The notes: generated by a model from the letters alone, not told the origin. DNA of 46,021 nt from DASYAN01 sp034431765 (GCA_034431765.1 DAOUDD010000126.1:1-46021); one strand, 5' to 3'. Positions 33,129 through 41,606 are shown, counted from the first letter of the stretch. Numbers and translations are program-made.

Positions 33129-33487
33129 GCGATTCAAACGAGCAAGGCAATCCATTTGCGCAAGTAAGCAAGCTGTTCAACGGAGGTCAAAGTTCTTCGA
33201 GTCAAGATACGCAAACGAACCAGGGCAGCATGTTTGACGGACCCTTACATGGCGTACGACAGCAGATTGATAATCAGATAGGGCAGGCTATTGATGCCTT
33301 TGCAGGCCGTATTCCCGGCGGTGAGCGCTTCACTCCGCAAGCGAAACAGGCAATCTCTGGTGTCCTGGATAACCTGCAACAACAACTGGAGACCCAGGCG
33401 ACTGAACGGCTGGGCAACGCAGGAAATCTGGGTGGCCTGGGCAACCTGCTGGGAGGCAACAAGGGCAACCAGGGCGGCACATTGTAA
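33125..33487 (+). CDS. Small Gln/Gly/Asn-rich protein of unknown function
   Basis: 120 residues, not recognised. The N-terminal third is polar (Ser/Gln/Asn). The middle (about 38-98) looks amphipathic-helical (HGVRQQIDNQIGQAIDAF, KQAISGVLDNLQQQLETQAT). The tail is a Gly/Asn/Leu repeat (GNLGGLGNLLGGNKGNQGG). No signal peptide or membrane segment. A perfect AGGAGG lies 6 nt before the ATG, so expression is likely. The overlapping +3 frame from 33291 is a shadow until the pseudogene begins. Confidence 0.6.
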   Translation: MSDSNEQGNPFAQVSKLFNGGQSSSSQDTQTNQGSMFDGPLHGVRQQIDNQIGQAIDAFAGRIPGGERFTPQAKQAISGVLDNLQQQLETQATERLGNAGNLGGLGNLLGGNKGNQGGTL

Positions 33488-33494
33488 AGACGCT

Positions 33495-33810
33495 CCTATT
33501 GGCAGGGATGCCTTTCGTCCCAGTATTGGACATTTCGCGGCACAGCATAATTATTTTGGCGGTGATTTCTCGCTAACCAGTATGAGTTGGATAAAGACAA
33601 ATTTTTTATGGATGATGTATCGTTCTGGCTGGGGTAAGAAAGAGGACCAGGAGGTCACGCTTGCAATACGTCTGAAGCGAGGTGCGTTTGATACACTTCT
33701 AGCTGAGGCAGTCCATTCGACACTACTCTCAGCTACTTGTTCCTCTTGAAAGAGTCTATCACATTAGTGACGAGCAAATTGCACGTATGGTAGGAATAGA
33801 TTTACAGTGA
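33495..33810 (+). pseudogene. Decayed DUF4291 family gene
   Basis: From about 33510 one frame reads FRPSIGHFAAQHNYFGGDFS, then SWIKTNFLWMMYRSGWGKKE, then TLAIRLKRGAFDTLLAEAVH, which is the conserved N-terminal half of DUF4291 proteins. It stops at TGA 33747. The +1 frame then gives HYSQLLVPLERVYHISDEQI ... GIDLQ and stops at 33810, which matches the family's C-terminal end. About 100 central residues and the start codon are missing, so it is a deletion plus frameshift remnant. The identification rests on recalled family motifs. Confidence 0.75.
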
Positions 33811-33879
33811 GCAGATGATGGCCTTATCTGCCCTCTTTGTCCTTTTCGTTGATACAGAATGAATTTGCATGAGGAAAAC

Positions 33880-33963
33880 ATGGAAGTAAAAAAGTTTCGT
33901 TTACATCCTGTTATCATCGTAGCGCTAGCTGCCTTTAATCTCTGGAATATACAGTGCTTCTAA
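33880..33963 (+). CDS. Possible 27-residue membrane peptide
   Basis: ATG with GAGG 5 nt upstream. The product, MEVKKFRLHPVIIVALAAFN plus LWNIQCF, has a basic start and one hydrophobic helix, like small membrane proteins. It lies in the decayed region between the DUF4291 remnant and the next gene, so it may itself be a fragment. Confidence 0.3.
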   Translation: MEVKKFRLHPVIIVALAAFNLWNIQCF

Positions 33964-34024
33964 CTTATCTAAAGGCTCTCGGAAATGAGAAGTCTGAAGG
34001 CATACGTCTATAAGGAGGAATAGT

Positions 34025-34087
34025 ATGCAAGTCAAACAATCTCCCTCACGTCCAGCTCGTATCATAGCAGTTAGGAACAGAAATTAG
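34025..34087 (+). CDS. Very short open frame with a strong ribosome-binding site
   Basis: AAGGAGGAATAGT precedes an ATG encoding 20 residues (MQVKQSPSRPARIIAVRNRN). The ribosome-binding site is far better than chance, but the frame is short. It is probably the 5' end of a lost gene. Confidence 0.2.
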   Translation: MQVKQSPSRPARIIAVRNRN

Positions 34088-34135
34088 CCGGAGGCGCATA
34101 GATCAAGTTGCCAGGATTGAAATCGTAGTCCCATG

Positions 34136-34173
34136 GTAGGAGTTTTTGCATCAAGTAGGAGTTTTTACATCAA
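34136..34173. repeat. 19-bp tandem duplication
   Basis: GTAGGAGTTTTTGCATCAA (34136-34154) is repeated immediately with one change (34155-34173). The remainder of 33964-34358 is AT-rich with no gene recognised. Confidence 0.85.
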
Positions 34174-34358
34174 AGAGATTGTTGTCAGACATAAATTTTT
34201 CATACCCTTCTTTAATATATACACACATAGAATAGAGCATACCCATTATTAAGAATGGTCGGCAAGTAAAAGTATAACATTTTCTCTGTAGTTGACATAA
34301 AGTAAATAAATACACAAGACAGATAGTATTAGCAATTCTTTGCCAATAATCTTCCTAC

Positions 34359-34387
34359 TTGACAAAGAAGTATTGCTACCTTATCAT
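34359..34387 (+). promoter_or_regulatory. Putative sigma-70 promoter of the DUF4388-like gene
   Basis: A perfect TTGACA (34359-34364), a 17-bp spacer and TATCAT (34382-34387), about 85 bp before the ATG at 34471. Confidence 0.65.
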
Positions 34388-34470
34388 TTTGCAGTGATAC
34401 CCCTATAGCTGAATTTGACAGGAATATGTAGCTCTATTACTATGCGGTTTATAAAACAGGAAGGCGTTAT

Positions 34471-35313
34471 ATGCTAGAGCAGGAGCAACGAGGATCAGCT
34501 GACCGACTCGAAAATATTATCCAGGCTATTTTAATGTCTCGTCAGACAGGGATTATTGCAGTTGAGCGAAGCAAGGGGGGAGTTCGCGAAAATGGAGATA
34601 TTACTTTTCTAGAAGGACACATAGTTTCTGCAACTGCAGCAGGAAGAAGCGGTCTCGATGCTTTAAACTGGCTCAGGAACTGGGGATCTTGCCGCTATGT
34701 CTTCACCTACAAGCATCCGAGTGAAATCGTTCCACCACTTCCAGAACCGGAATCTGCAAGCGCGAATGAAACCGCGCGCCGCTTTCCTTTTGTCAATCTC
34801 CCAAAAATTTCTAAAGCATTCAATGATTTGACTCATGCAAGAAGTACTGAGGTACAGGAAGCAGTCGAAAAGCTAGAGCAAGAAGCACAGAATACGGTAC
34901 CAATGCAAGTAGTAACGCAATCTACTCTATCTAATACCAACTCAATCTTGCCACTCGTTTCGGATACAGCTCCACAGGTGCAGGCACCATCTTTATCTAG
35001 CACCAACCCTTCTTTCCCAGTCCTTCCGGGTAGTGCTCGACCAACACCTGTGCCACCTACACTCGTCCCTCCTACACCTGTGCCACTTACACCCATTCAG
35101 GCTCCATATCGTCTCCTCCAGGGACCCGATGCTCTAGCAATGATGGAGAGCATCGGCGTTTCTCGGCTGCACAGGCATATTTTTTTCCTGCTGGATGGAC
35201 ATCGCACGGCTCACGATCTCGCACGCCTTACGCGACATTCTCTTAATGAAGTTCGACAGATGCTCGTTGATCTAGAACAGATGGGACTCGTCAAACTGCC
35301 ACGCGAGTGGTAA
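34471..35313 (+). CDS. DUF4388/PatA-N-like protein with a C-terminal winged helix
   Basis: 280 residues. The N-terminal part (about 10-90: LENIIQAILMSRQTGIIAVE, GDITFLEGHIVSATAAGRSG, GLDALNWLRNWGSCRYVF) matches the DUF4388 domain found in PatA-like response regulators and gliding/signalling proteins. A Pro/Thr/Ser-rich spacer with repeated PTPVPPT units (about 150-210) follows. The C-terminal part (about 212-280, RLHRHIFFLLDGHRTAHDLA, EVRQMLVDLEQMGLVKLP) looks like a winged helix. It probably acts in signalling; no receiver domain is in this gene, although a stand-alone one occurs at 45394. AGGAAGG precedes the ATG. Confidence 0.75.
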   Translation: MLEQEQRGSADRLENIIQAILMSRQTGIIAVERSKGGVRENGDITFLEGHIVSATAAGRSGLDALNWLRNWGSCRYVFTYKHPSEIVPPLPEPESASANETARRFPFVNLPKISKAFNDLTHARSTEVQEAVEKLEQEAQNTVPMQVVTQSTLSNTNSILPLVSDTAPQVQAPSLSSTNPSFPVLPGSARPTPVPPTLVPPTPVPLTPIQAPYRLLQGPDALAMMESIGVSRLHRHIFFLLDGHRTAHDLARLTRHSLNEVRQMLVDLEQMGLVKLPREW

Positions 35314-35358
35314 GCAAGAAAAAGTGCTTTCTGCTATTCACAGCGGATCTCTCCATGC

Positions 35359-36384
35359 TTAACGAACAGGAGGCCCACCCCTGCGAGGTCTTCCAGCAAG
35401 TTCCCCTTGTTGTACAGGTGTATCACCGAGAAAATGGTGAACAATGTAGAGTGGGCGCGCACGTACCTCATCATAGATGCGTCCAAGGTATTCACCAATA
35501 ATGCCAAGGAAGATAAGCTGAATACCACCCAAAAACAGCACCAGAATCAGCGTTGATGCTTGTCCCGCAATTGCTCCAGTGAAAAGACGTAGGATGATTG
35601 CAATCACAATACCAATCAGGCTGATAGCAGCCAGCACAAAACCAAAAGTTGTGGCCAATTGCAGAGGGAGATGACTAAAACTGGTAATGGCGTCCATCGA
35701 AAATCGAACCATTTTCATAAGTGGGTATTTGGTTGTACCGGCGAAGCGCTCATGGCGGTCATAGGAAACCGCCTCCTGGCGAAACCCGACCCAGGCCGAA
35801 AGACCACGCATAAAGCGATGATGTTCGCGCATTGTTACCAACGTATCCACAACACGACGGTCCATCAGGCGAAAATCCCCAACGTTTTGCGGAATATTGA
35901 TAGAGGTGATACGACGTATCAGGGTGTAGAAAGCGTTCGCCGTCAGTAACTTAAACTTTGTTTCACCTGCTCGTGTTGCACGCTGTGCGTATACAACCTC
36001 GGCTCCTGTCTTCCAACGAGCTATCAGTTCTGGAATAACTTCAGGTGGATCTTGCAAGTCAGAATCGATGATGACCACGGCTTCGCCTCGCGCGTAGTCC
36101 AGACCAGCTGAGATTGCTACCTGGTGACCGAAGTTACGTGAGAAATCAATGACCTCGATACGGGCATCCTGCTCATGTAGTTTCTCCATAATCTCGTAGG
36201 ACCTGTCACGACTGCCATCGTTTATGAGCAACAGCTCGAACGGTTCACCGACCTGCTCCATAACACCGATAATTCGCCCACAGAAATGCGGCAGCGTCTC
36301 CTCCTCATTATAAACAGGTGCAACAACTGAGTAGACAGGTTGAGTTACCGACTCTGGTAATTGGGTTTCTTGTGGAGAAATCAT
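35359..36384 (-). CDS. Family 2 glycosyltransferase, DPM/GtrB type, membrane-bound
   Basis: Transfers a sugar from a nucleotide donor, probably to polyprenyl phosphate. 341 residues: YSVVAPVYNEEETLP (about 17-31), LLLINDGSRD, FSRNFGHQVAISAGLDYARG, VIIDSDLQDPPEV with the DxD-type metal site, NVGDFRLMDR and RYDRHERFAGTTKYPL-type acceptor loop. Two C-terminal transmembrane helices (about 240-262 and 275-300) are typical of the GtrB/DPM1-like group. ATG 36384 has AAAGGA four nt upstream; the in-frame ATG at 36447 has none. It converges with the DUF4388-like gene (45-nt gap). Confidence 0.9.
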   Translation of the reverse strand: MISPQETQLPESVTQPVYSVVAPVYNEEETLPHFCGRIIGVMEQVGEPFELLLINDGSRDRSYEIMEKLHEQDARIEVIDFSRNFGHQVAISAGLDYARGEAVVIIDSDLQDPPEVIPELIARWKTGAEVVYAQRATRAGETKFKLLTANAFYTLIRRITSINIPQNVGDFRLMDRRVVDTLVTMREHHRFMRGLSAWVGFRQEAVSYDRHERFAGTTKYPLMKMVRFSMDAITSFSHLPLQLATTFGFVLAAISLIGIVIAIILRLFTGAIAGQASTLILVLFLGGIQLIFLGIIGEYLGRIYDEVRARPLYIVHHFLGDTPVQQGELAGRPRRGGPPVR

Positions 36385-36750
36385 ACAATCCTTTCTACAC
36401 TCCTCTTTTCGATCTATTGACCATTGCTCTATGCAACAGAGTGCCAACAGTCACAACAAAAAACAAGGCTTTTTATTAGAATGAAGTTTGCTAGCAAAGA
36501 AAGTTTACCTGAGCCGCCAGTAGAAATGCAACTGCATACGTACAAATATAGAATTTCTTGACCTTTTTAGGTTTCTCATAAAATTGCGGGTAGTGTGTTT
36601 GCCATTGTAAACCTCCTATAAACCAAACATAATATTAACAAGCCCAATATATCTAAGTTTATCAATCAGCAAGTAAGCATTGTAACTCAAGAAATTAGCT
36701 AATTGCAGGATTTTGTAGAGAACAAGATAAAAGGGCTAGAATATAATCTT
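36385..36750. other. AT-rich gap between the glycosyltransferase and csx15-like genes
   Basis: No repeat array, RNA gene or leader typical of CRISPR was seen here, which matters because the next gene belongs to a CRISPR-associated family. TAGAATATAAT ends 5 nt before the csx15-like ATG, so initiation near or at the start codon (leaderless) is possible. Confidence 0.4.
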
Positions 36751-37119
36751 ATGTTGATACTCAACTTCACACACCCACTCACACAAGCACAGCGGCAGCA
36801 GATCGAATTGCTCCTGGATGCGCCGATAGAGGAGGAACGGACGATTGCGGTGCAAATTCGGCAGGAGGAGCAGTTGGAGGGGCAGGTTGTGGATGCGGTG
36901 GGATTGACAGGGGAGGAGTGGCAGACGCGGGAACTGCTGGTGAATCCACCATCGTATGCACCGGTAGCATTTGCACTGCTAGCGGAACTGCATGGGCGTA
37001 TGGGGCACTTTCCGGCTCTGTTGCGGATTCGTCCAAGCCATGGGGCAATGACTATGTATGAGGTGGCGGAGATTCTTAACTTACAGACCATTCGCGATCA
37101 AGCGCGAATGCGTAGGTGA
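36751..37119 (+). CDS. Csx15-like protein (CRISPR-associated family, orphan here)
   Basis: 122 residues. Family marks are the start MLILNFTHPLTQAQRQQIE, a central VVDAVGLTGEEWQTRELLVN followed by PPSYAPVAFALLAELHGRMG and HFPALLRIRP, and the end EVAEILNLQTIRDQAR. This is the pattern of proteins annotated as Csx15, small proteins of unknown biochemistry seen near some type III CRISPR loci and also alone. No cas gene or repeat array is in this window. ATG 36751 is chosen because it begins the conserved strand; the upstream in-frame start at 36703 adds unconserved residues. No Shine-Dalgarno is evident. Confidence 0.7.
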   Translation: MLILNFTHPLTQAQRQQIELLLDAPIEEERTIAVQIRQEEQLEGQVVDAVGLTGEEWQTRELLVNPPSYAPVAFALLAELHGRMGHFPALLRIRPSHGAMTMYEVAEILNLQTIRDQARMRR

Positions 37120-37261
37120 TAGAGACACCGAAGATATTGAGCATGAAAGATGTACCGGTACCGGTGTGATTTCGTTGTCGAACTGACACATTTGCCGTCC
37201 TCTCTTATTTCCCACCGTTAGAAACAATGGAGTATACTTATTCTGTATGAGGGGGGAAATC

Positions 37262-37825
37262 ATGGCAAAAAAAGTCCGCACGTTGGCAATGCGTGTGCTC
37301 GATAGTCACAAAATTCCATATGAGGTGCACCTCTTTCCTGATAGCATCTCTGATGCGGTTGAAGTTGCAGATGCACTGAGTCAACCGGCAGAGCTGGTCT
37401 TCAAGACACTGGTACTGATGCGCGAGGACAAGAATAATGGCACGCCTTTGCTCTTCATGCTTCCAAGTAATTGTGAGGTCGATTTGCGCCTGTTTGCGGC
37501 TGCGATTGGAACCAAGGCGGTGAAAATGGCAACGCATGATGCTGCAGAGAAGCTGACGGGATTGAAGGTGGGTGGCATCTCAGCTCTAGCACTGCTTCAC
37601 TCCAGGTTTGACATGTATATCGACGAAAGCGTAACCGCTTTTGAGGAGATTCTGATAAGTGGCGGTCAGCGTGGTGTGGATATACAGCTTAAGGTGAGCG
37701 ATCTGCTTGAGTTAACTGCCGCAAAGATCGTGCAGGGAACAAGGATGAATGAACAGACGATGAATCGCGGCGGACGCGATGCAATGGGTCTCTTATTTCA
37801 CGAGCAATGCATTGCTCCTGGATAA
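37262..37825 (+). CDS. ybaK: YbaK/EbsC family Cys-tRNA(Pro) deacylase
   Basis: Hydrolyses Cys mischarged on tRNA-Pro and related aminoacyl-tRNAs; cytoplasmic. Marks are MAKKVRTLAMRVLDSHKIPY, ELVFKTLVLM with the catalytic Lys48, LFMLPSNCEVDLRLFAAAIG, HDAAEKLTGLKVGGISALAL and ISGGQRGVDIQLKVSDLLEL. The family core ends near residue 162 (AAKIVQGTR). The last 22 or so residues, MNRGGRDAMGLLFHEQCIAPG and neighbours, are encoded by dispersed repeat copy B, so the tail is an acquired extension. GAGGGGGG lies upstream of ATG 37262. Confidence 0.93.
   Translation: MAKKVRTLAMRVLDSHKIPYEVHLFPDSISDAVEVADALSQPAELVFKTLVLMREDKNNGTPLLFMLPSNCEVDLRLFAAAIGTKAVKMATHDAAEKLTGLKVGGISALALLHSRFDMYIDESVTAFEEILISGGQRGVDIQLKVSDLLELTAAKIVQGTRMNEQTMNRGGRDAMGLLFHEQCIAPG
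37757..37822. repeat. Dispersed hairpin repeat, copy B, inside the ybaK 3' end
   Basis: GATGAATCGCGGCGGA.GCGAT and TTATTTCACG.GCAATG.ATT match copy A (36-95) in the same orientation; overall about four in five positions agree. The repeat supplies the C-terminal codons of ybaK. The gap 37826-38063 after it shows no gene. Confidence 0.75.
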
Positions 37826-38063
37826 CCGGAATAATTTCTTAAACTCCATTAGTTAGCACATTGTTAAGCTGCTGAGGTCTTTCTTTTGCAGCTTGCTCCT
37901 TCTTGCGACGTCAACTAGGGATGAGAAGCGAGCTGAGCACACTCTTCGTCTTCCTGAGTGTGAATGCCTCCAGCAACATCGACCAGTGGTGACGATCCAC
38001 TTCGGACCGAGATGTAAGGAGAAGAAGATGGCCAGGCGAGCCGTCGAGTAGCTCCTCCCCCTA

Positions 38064-38360
38064 TCACAGCTCGTTGCGTTCGGAATCTGTCACATGCTCT
38101 TTTAGAACTGGGTCAACATTGAAATCCAGGTTGTAGCGTAACAAGAGTTCTTCAATCGCCTGCCTGTCCTCGAGGCTATACGCGGCAATGTTGATCGAAC
38201 ACTGGTAGCGCAACTCAGGGCAGAGCCGGTAGACTTCTTCCATGATTTCCTGCTCGGTTTTATCGTCTAATAGATAAGGAGGTAGCGATACGGAGAGATA
38301 GTAATCATATGTGAGAATGGACATTTCGGTAATATCATTCACAATATCGATGTAACTCAT
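38064..38360 (-). CDS. Small protein of unknown function
   Basis: 98 residues, not recognised: MSYIDIVNDITEMSILTYDY, then SVSLPPYLLDDKTEQEIMEE and an acidic helical tail. No signal, membrane segment or motif. GGGGAGAAGCC immediately before the ATG is a good ribosome-binding site, and the acidic composition is natural for a real protein. Monocistronic and divergent from the cyd locus. Confidence 0.55.
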   Translation of the reverse strand: MSYIDIVNDITEMSILTYDYYLSVSLPPYLLDDKTEQEIMEEVYRLCPELRYQCSINIAAYSLEDRQAIEELLLRYNLDFNVDPVLKEHVTDSERNEL

Positions 38361-38906
38361 GGCTTCTCCCCCTATGAAGTAAGATGGGCTACGGAAGGGC
38401 GTACAAGGAGATTCATCTATGGGGAGGTATTACAATGAAGCTTACACGTACTATAATTTTAAACTGAAATAGTTTATAATGCAACGAACGTCTGTTCCGA
38501 AAAGAAATACACATATATGAATGTCGTTCTACAAACATTCTATACTTACTCCGCATAATGTGACTGCTTTATGTTTGCTTATCCCCCTTCTATCACAGGA
38601 AAAAGTTCAAAGTCTTTCTCTAATGCTCTCAGGTGTTTACCTGAGATAGTGTATACATCACACGAAGTCGGCCTACAAGCATGACTAACAGAGTTCCATA
38701 AAGTGGTACTTTAGCTAATCAATTCGGGTATCTACCTGAGCGAAAAGCTGTGGCTACTGCTCATTATTGAGGTAGGATAGCAGAAAAGGGGCATACATAA
38801 TCAGGTTCATGTATCCGGTAAAGCACTGATGTCGCTTTGGAAGCGGAGTGGCATACTATGGGTGAGACAAAAGTCAGGACAAAGATTAGAGAACCGAGGC
38901 GCTTTT
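38361..38906. other. Regulatory region upstream of the cyd locus
   Basis: 545 bp. It holds the perfect palindrome TCTCAGGT-GTTT-ACCTGAGA (38627-38646) and a further half-site ACCTGA about 90 bp downstream. CTACCT (38734-38739) can pair with AGGTAG about 35 nt later in a leader fold. Two TATAAT boxes lie 23 bp apart near 38453-38481, without clear -35 partners. The palindrome is a candidate binding site for a regulator of the oxidase genes. No gene was recognised. Confidence 0.5.
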
Positions 38907-40295
38907 ATGGATGCATTAACACTATCACGTCTACAATTTGGGACGACAATCGTTTATCACTTCTTGTTTGTGCCGCTTACTCTGGGATTGGTGCTGTTGA
39001 TTGCGGTGATGGAGACGCTCTATGTGCGCAGTGGCAACCCTGTTTACAAGCGTATGACGCAGTTCTGGGGCAAGCTGTTCCTGATCAATTTCGCGTTAGG
39101 AGTGGTGACGGGGATTGTGCAGGAGTTCCAGTTTGGGATGAACTGGTCGGCCTACTCGCGCTTCGTTGGAGATGTCTTTGGTGCACCACTGGCACTTGAG
39201 GCGCTGCTCGCCTTCTTTCTGGAATCGACCTTTCTGGGTGTTTGGATCTTTAGCTGGGAGCTATTGCCGAAGAAAGCGCACCTGTCGCTGATCTGGCTGG
39301 TTGTGCTTGGCTCGCACCTCTCCGCGTTCTGGATCCTGGTCGCGAACTCTTTTATGCAGGAGCCGGTAGGCTATGCCATACACAATGGCCGTGCGGAGAT
39401 GACAAATTTCTTCGCCTTGCTGACCAATTCGCACCTGTGGATGCAGTTCCCGCACGTCGTTGCAGGTGGACTGGTTACGGGAGCCTTTTTCGTCGTCGGT
39501 ATCAGCGCCTATCATTTTCTTAAGCATACACCGGAGAACGATTTCTTCCATCGCTCAATGAAAATCGGGATGACTGCGGCACTGATCGGTAGCTTGCTGA
39601 TCGCGTTTACAGGACATGTACAGGGTCAGGAGATTGCACATACACAGCCGATGAAGATAGCCGCCGCCGAGGCGTTGTGGAATACTGAGCGGCCTGCATC
39701 TTTCTCAGTGTTCACGATTGGGAACGAGCAGACACACACGGATGTCTTCGCAATCAAAGTACCATACGTGCTAAGCTTCCTTGCCACGAACTCTTTTACG
39801 GGTGAGGTGCAGGGTATCAATCAGATACAGGCAGCCTATGTAAAGCAATTTGGTCCTGGCAACTATATTCCACCGGTGATAGTGACCTATTGGGGCTTCC
39901 GCGTGATGATGGGGGCAGGAATGCTGATGGCGCTGTTCTCAATGCTAGGTCTGTACTTGCTGCTGCGCAACAAGTTAATGCGTCACCGCCGCTTTCTCTA
40001 CCTGCTAGTTGGCACGATTGCCCTGCCCTACGTGGCAAATACAGCTGGTTGGATTCTGACCGAGGTCGGGCGTCAGCCATGGCTCGTCTTTGGCCTGCTC
40101 AAGACCGCGAATGGTCTTTCGACTTCCGTAAGTGCTGAAGTTGTGCTCTTCTCGCTGATCACCTTCGTGCTGCTATACCTTGTGCTTGCTCTTGTTGATG
40201 GCTTCTTGCTCTTCAAATATGGCATGACAACACCTCACGTTTCGGAGCCAGTTCATACAAAGAGTGTTGAAGAGCCTGTTGTGATGACATTTTAA
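38907..40295 (+). CDS. cydA: Cytochrome bd ubiquinol oxidase subunit I
   Basis: The quinol-oxidising, haem-bearing subunit of the bd terminal oxidase, integral to the membrane. 462 residues with about nine hydrophobic helices. MDALTLSRLQFGTTIVYHFL carries the haem-ligand His18; the NW.AYSRFVGDVFGAPLALE segment, GHVQGQEIAHTQPMKIAAAE of the quinol side, and TEVGRQPWLVFG are signatures. The Q-loop is of the short type. ATG 38907 begins the conserved N-terminus, with GAGG 8 nt upstream. First gene of cydA-cydB, followed by cydD-cydC. Confidence 0.95.
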   Translation: MDALTLSRLQFGTTIVYHFLFVPLTLGLVLLIAVMETLYVRSGNPVYKRMTQFWGKLFLINFALGVVTGIVQEFQFGMNWSAYSRFVGDVFGAPLALEALLAFFLESTFLGVWIFSWELLPKKAHLSLIWLVVLGSHLSAFWILVANSFMQEPVGYAIHNGRAEMTNFFALLTNSHLWMQFPHVVAGGLVTGAFFVVGISAYHFLKHTPENDFFHRSMKIGMTAALIGSLLIAFTGHVQGQEIAHTQPMKIAAAEALWNTERPASFSVFTIGNEQTHTDVFAIKVPYVLSFLATNSFTGEVQGINQIQAAYVKQFGPGNYIPPVIVTYWGFRVMMGAGMLMALFSMLGLYLLLRNKLMRHRRFLYLLVGTIALPYVANTAGWILTEVGRQPWLVFGLLKTANGLSTSVSAEVVLFSLITFVLLYLVLALVDGFLLFKYGMTTPHVSEPVHTKSVEEPVVMTF

Positions 40296-40316
40296 CGATC
40301 TTAGACAGGAACCAAC

Positions 40317-40344
40317 GCCGCTTTCGCGGCTAGCGCTTCGCGCT
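40317..40344 (+). other. Two adjacent GC hairpins between cydA and cydB
   Basis: GCCGC-TTTC-GCGGC and AGCGC-TTC-GCGCT lie back to back with one nt between, without a T-tract. They may set the cydA/cydB transcript ratio or stabilise the mRNA 3' end of cydA (inference). Confidence 0.5.
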
Positions 40345-40391
40345 CAGGTTTCTGATAAGCAGCTAGCAACAGAAGCTGGAGAATGTTTCTC

Positions 40392-41411
40392 ATGAATCTA
40401 CATATACTCTGGTTTACCCTGATCGGTATTCTCATAGGTGGCTTCTTTGTGCTTGAGGGTTTTGACTATGGCGTTGGCATCCTCTTGCCCTTCGTGGGCA
40501 AGGGTGACAACGAGCGACGGCAAGTACTAAACTCGATTGGTCCTTTCTGGGATGGCAATGAGGTGTGGCTGATCACGGCTGGTGGTGCGATGTTTGCAGC
40601 CTTTCCGACCTGGTACGCGACACTGTTCAGCACCTTTTACCTACCAATGTTCGGTATCCTGCTGGCACTGATTTTGCGTGGTGCAGCCTTTGAGTTTCGC
40701 AGCCTGCATCAAGGAATACACTGGCGTAGGACCTGGGACTGGACAATCTTCACTGGTAGCCTGCTACCTGGCTTCTTCGCCGGCATTGTTGTAGCGAACT
40801 TGCTCAAGGGTATCCCCCTCGACGCCAAGATGAACTATGTGGGCAATGCGCTGAATCTGTTCAACCTATACTCTCTGCTCGGTGGGCTAACGTTTGTAGC
40901 GTTATTCACGCTGCACGGATCGATCTTCCTGAGCCTGCGCGTTGAGGACGAACTGCGAGAGCGAGCACGGCGGGTTGCAGGATGGGTCTGGTGGCCCACC
41001 GTTGTGCTGGTCCTGCTGCTTGCCGTCGTCAGTTACTTCTCCTCGGATGCGTTCCAGCGCCTGTTTTTGAATCCGCGCATTGCACCCGTTGGTGACTTGA
41101 TGATCGCGTCACTATTCTCAGTCGGTTTGCTGATTGCACGGCGGCGAGAGGGATGGGCATTCGCATTGACGAGTCTAACAATTGCGCTGGCAACGCTCAC
41201 GTTAGAGCTAGGACTCTTTCCACATGTGTTGATCTCAAGCCTGAATCCGGCCTGGAGCCTGACAATTGATAATGCTGCATCCAGTCCTTATACGCTGACG
41301 GTTATAAGCTGGCTAGCCTTGACCTTTGTGCCATTCGTCCTGCTCTATCAAGGGTGGAGCTACTGGATTTTCCGCAAGCGTTTGCAAGCGCATACAATTG
41401 GACATTATTAA
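40392..41411 (+). CDS. cydB: Cytochrome bd ubiquinol oxidase subunit II
   Basis: Partner of CydA in the bd oxidase. 339 residues with about eight to nine membrane helices. The signature start IGGFFVLEGFDYGVGILLPF, GPFWDGNEVWLITAGGAMFA, FPTWYATLFSTFYLPM and RGAAFEFRS are all present. ATG 40392 is preferred over ATG 40383 because GGAGA lies 9 nt before it. It is 96 nt after cydA, with the hairpins at 40317 between. Confidence 0.95.
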   Translation: MNLHILWFTLIGILIGGFFVLEGFDYGVGILLPFVGKGDNERRQVLNSIGPFWDGNEVWLITAGGAMFAAFPTWYATLFSTFYLPMFGILLALILRGAAFEFRSLHQGIHWRRTWDWTIFTGSLLPGFFAGIVVANLLKGIPLDAKMNYVGNALNLFNLYSLLGGLTFVALFTLHGSIFLSLRVEDELRERARRVAGWVWWPTVVLVLLLAVVSYFSSDAFQRLFLNPRIAPVGDLMIASLFSVGLLIARRREGWAFALTSLTIALATLTLELGLFPHVLISSLNPAWSLTIDNAASSPYTLTVISWLALTFVPFVLLYQGWSYWIFRKRLQAHTIGHY

Positions 41412-41488
41412 GTATGAGGTTGACTTTGCAGTGGACTCTATCTTGAGCTATAGTGAAGAGGGAGCAATTCTCTTTCATTCTTGCTGGT

Positions 41489-41552
41489 CGTGTAGGAAGC
41501 CTACTTGCCTCACTTCTAGATACTTGAGTGAGGTAAGCACGTTCCCTACACG
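41489..41552. other. Two-tier inverted repeat after cydB
   Basis: The outer arms CGTGTAGG / CCTACACG and inner arms CTTGCCTCACT / AGTGAGGTAAG (one G-T) form a long stem with an interior bulge around a 12-nt loop. There is no T-tract. It may block 3' decay or act as a partial terminator before cydDC. Confidence 0.6.
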
Positions 41553-41606
41553 GCATTCGATCTTGCTTTCTCCCAATGCTTGTAGAGCAACCTTATATGA
41601 TTTTTC

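Noticed and set aside
33291..33500. First part of the plus-strand frame 33291-33749
   Set aside because: Shadow of the small Gly-rich gene at 33125; only the later part (DUF4291 remnant) is meaningful.
36385..37261. Possible CRISPR array near the Csx15-like gene
   Set aside because: No regularly spaced direct repeats of 25-40 bp were found on either side.
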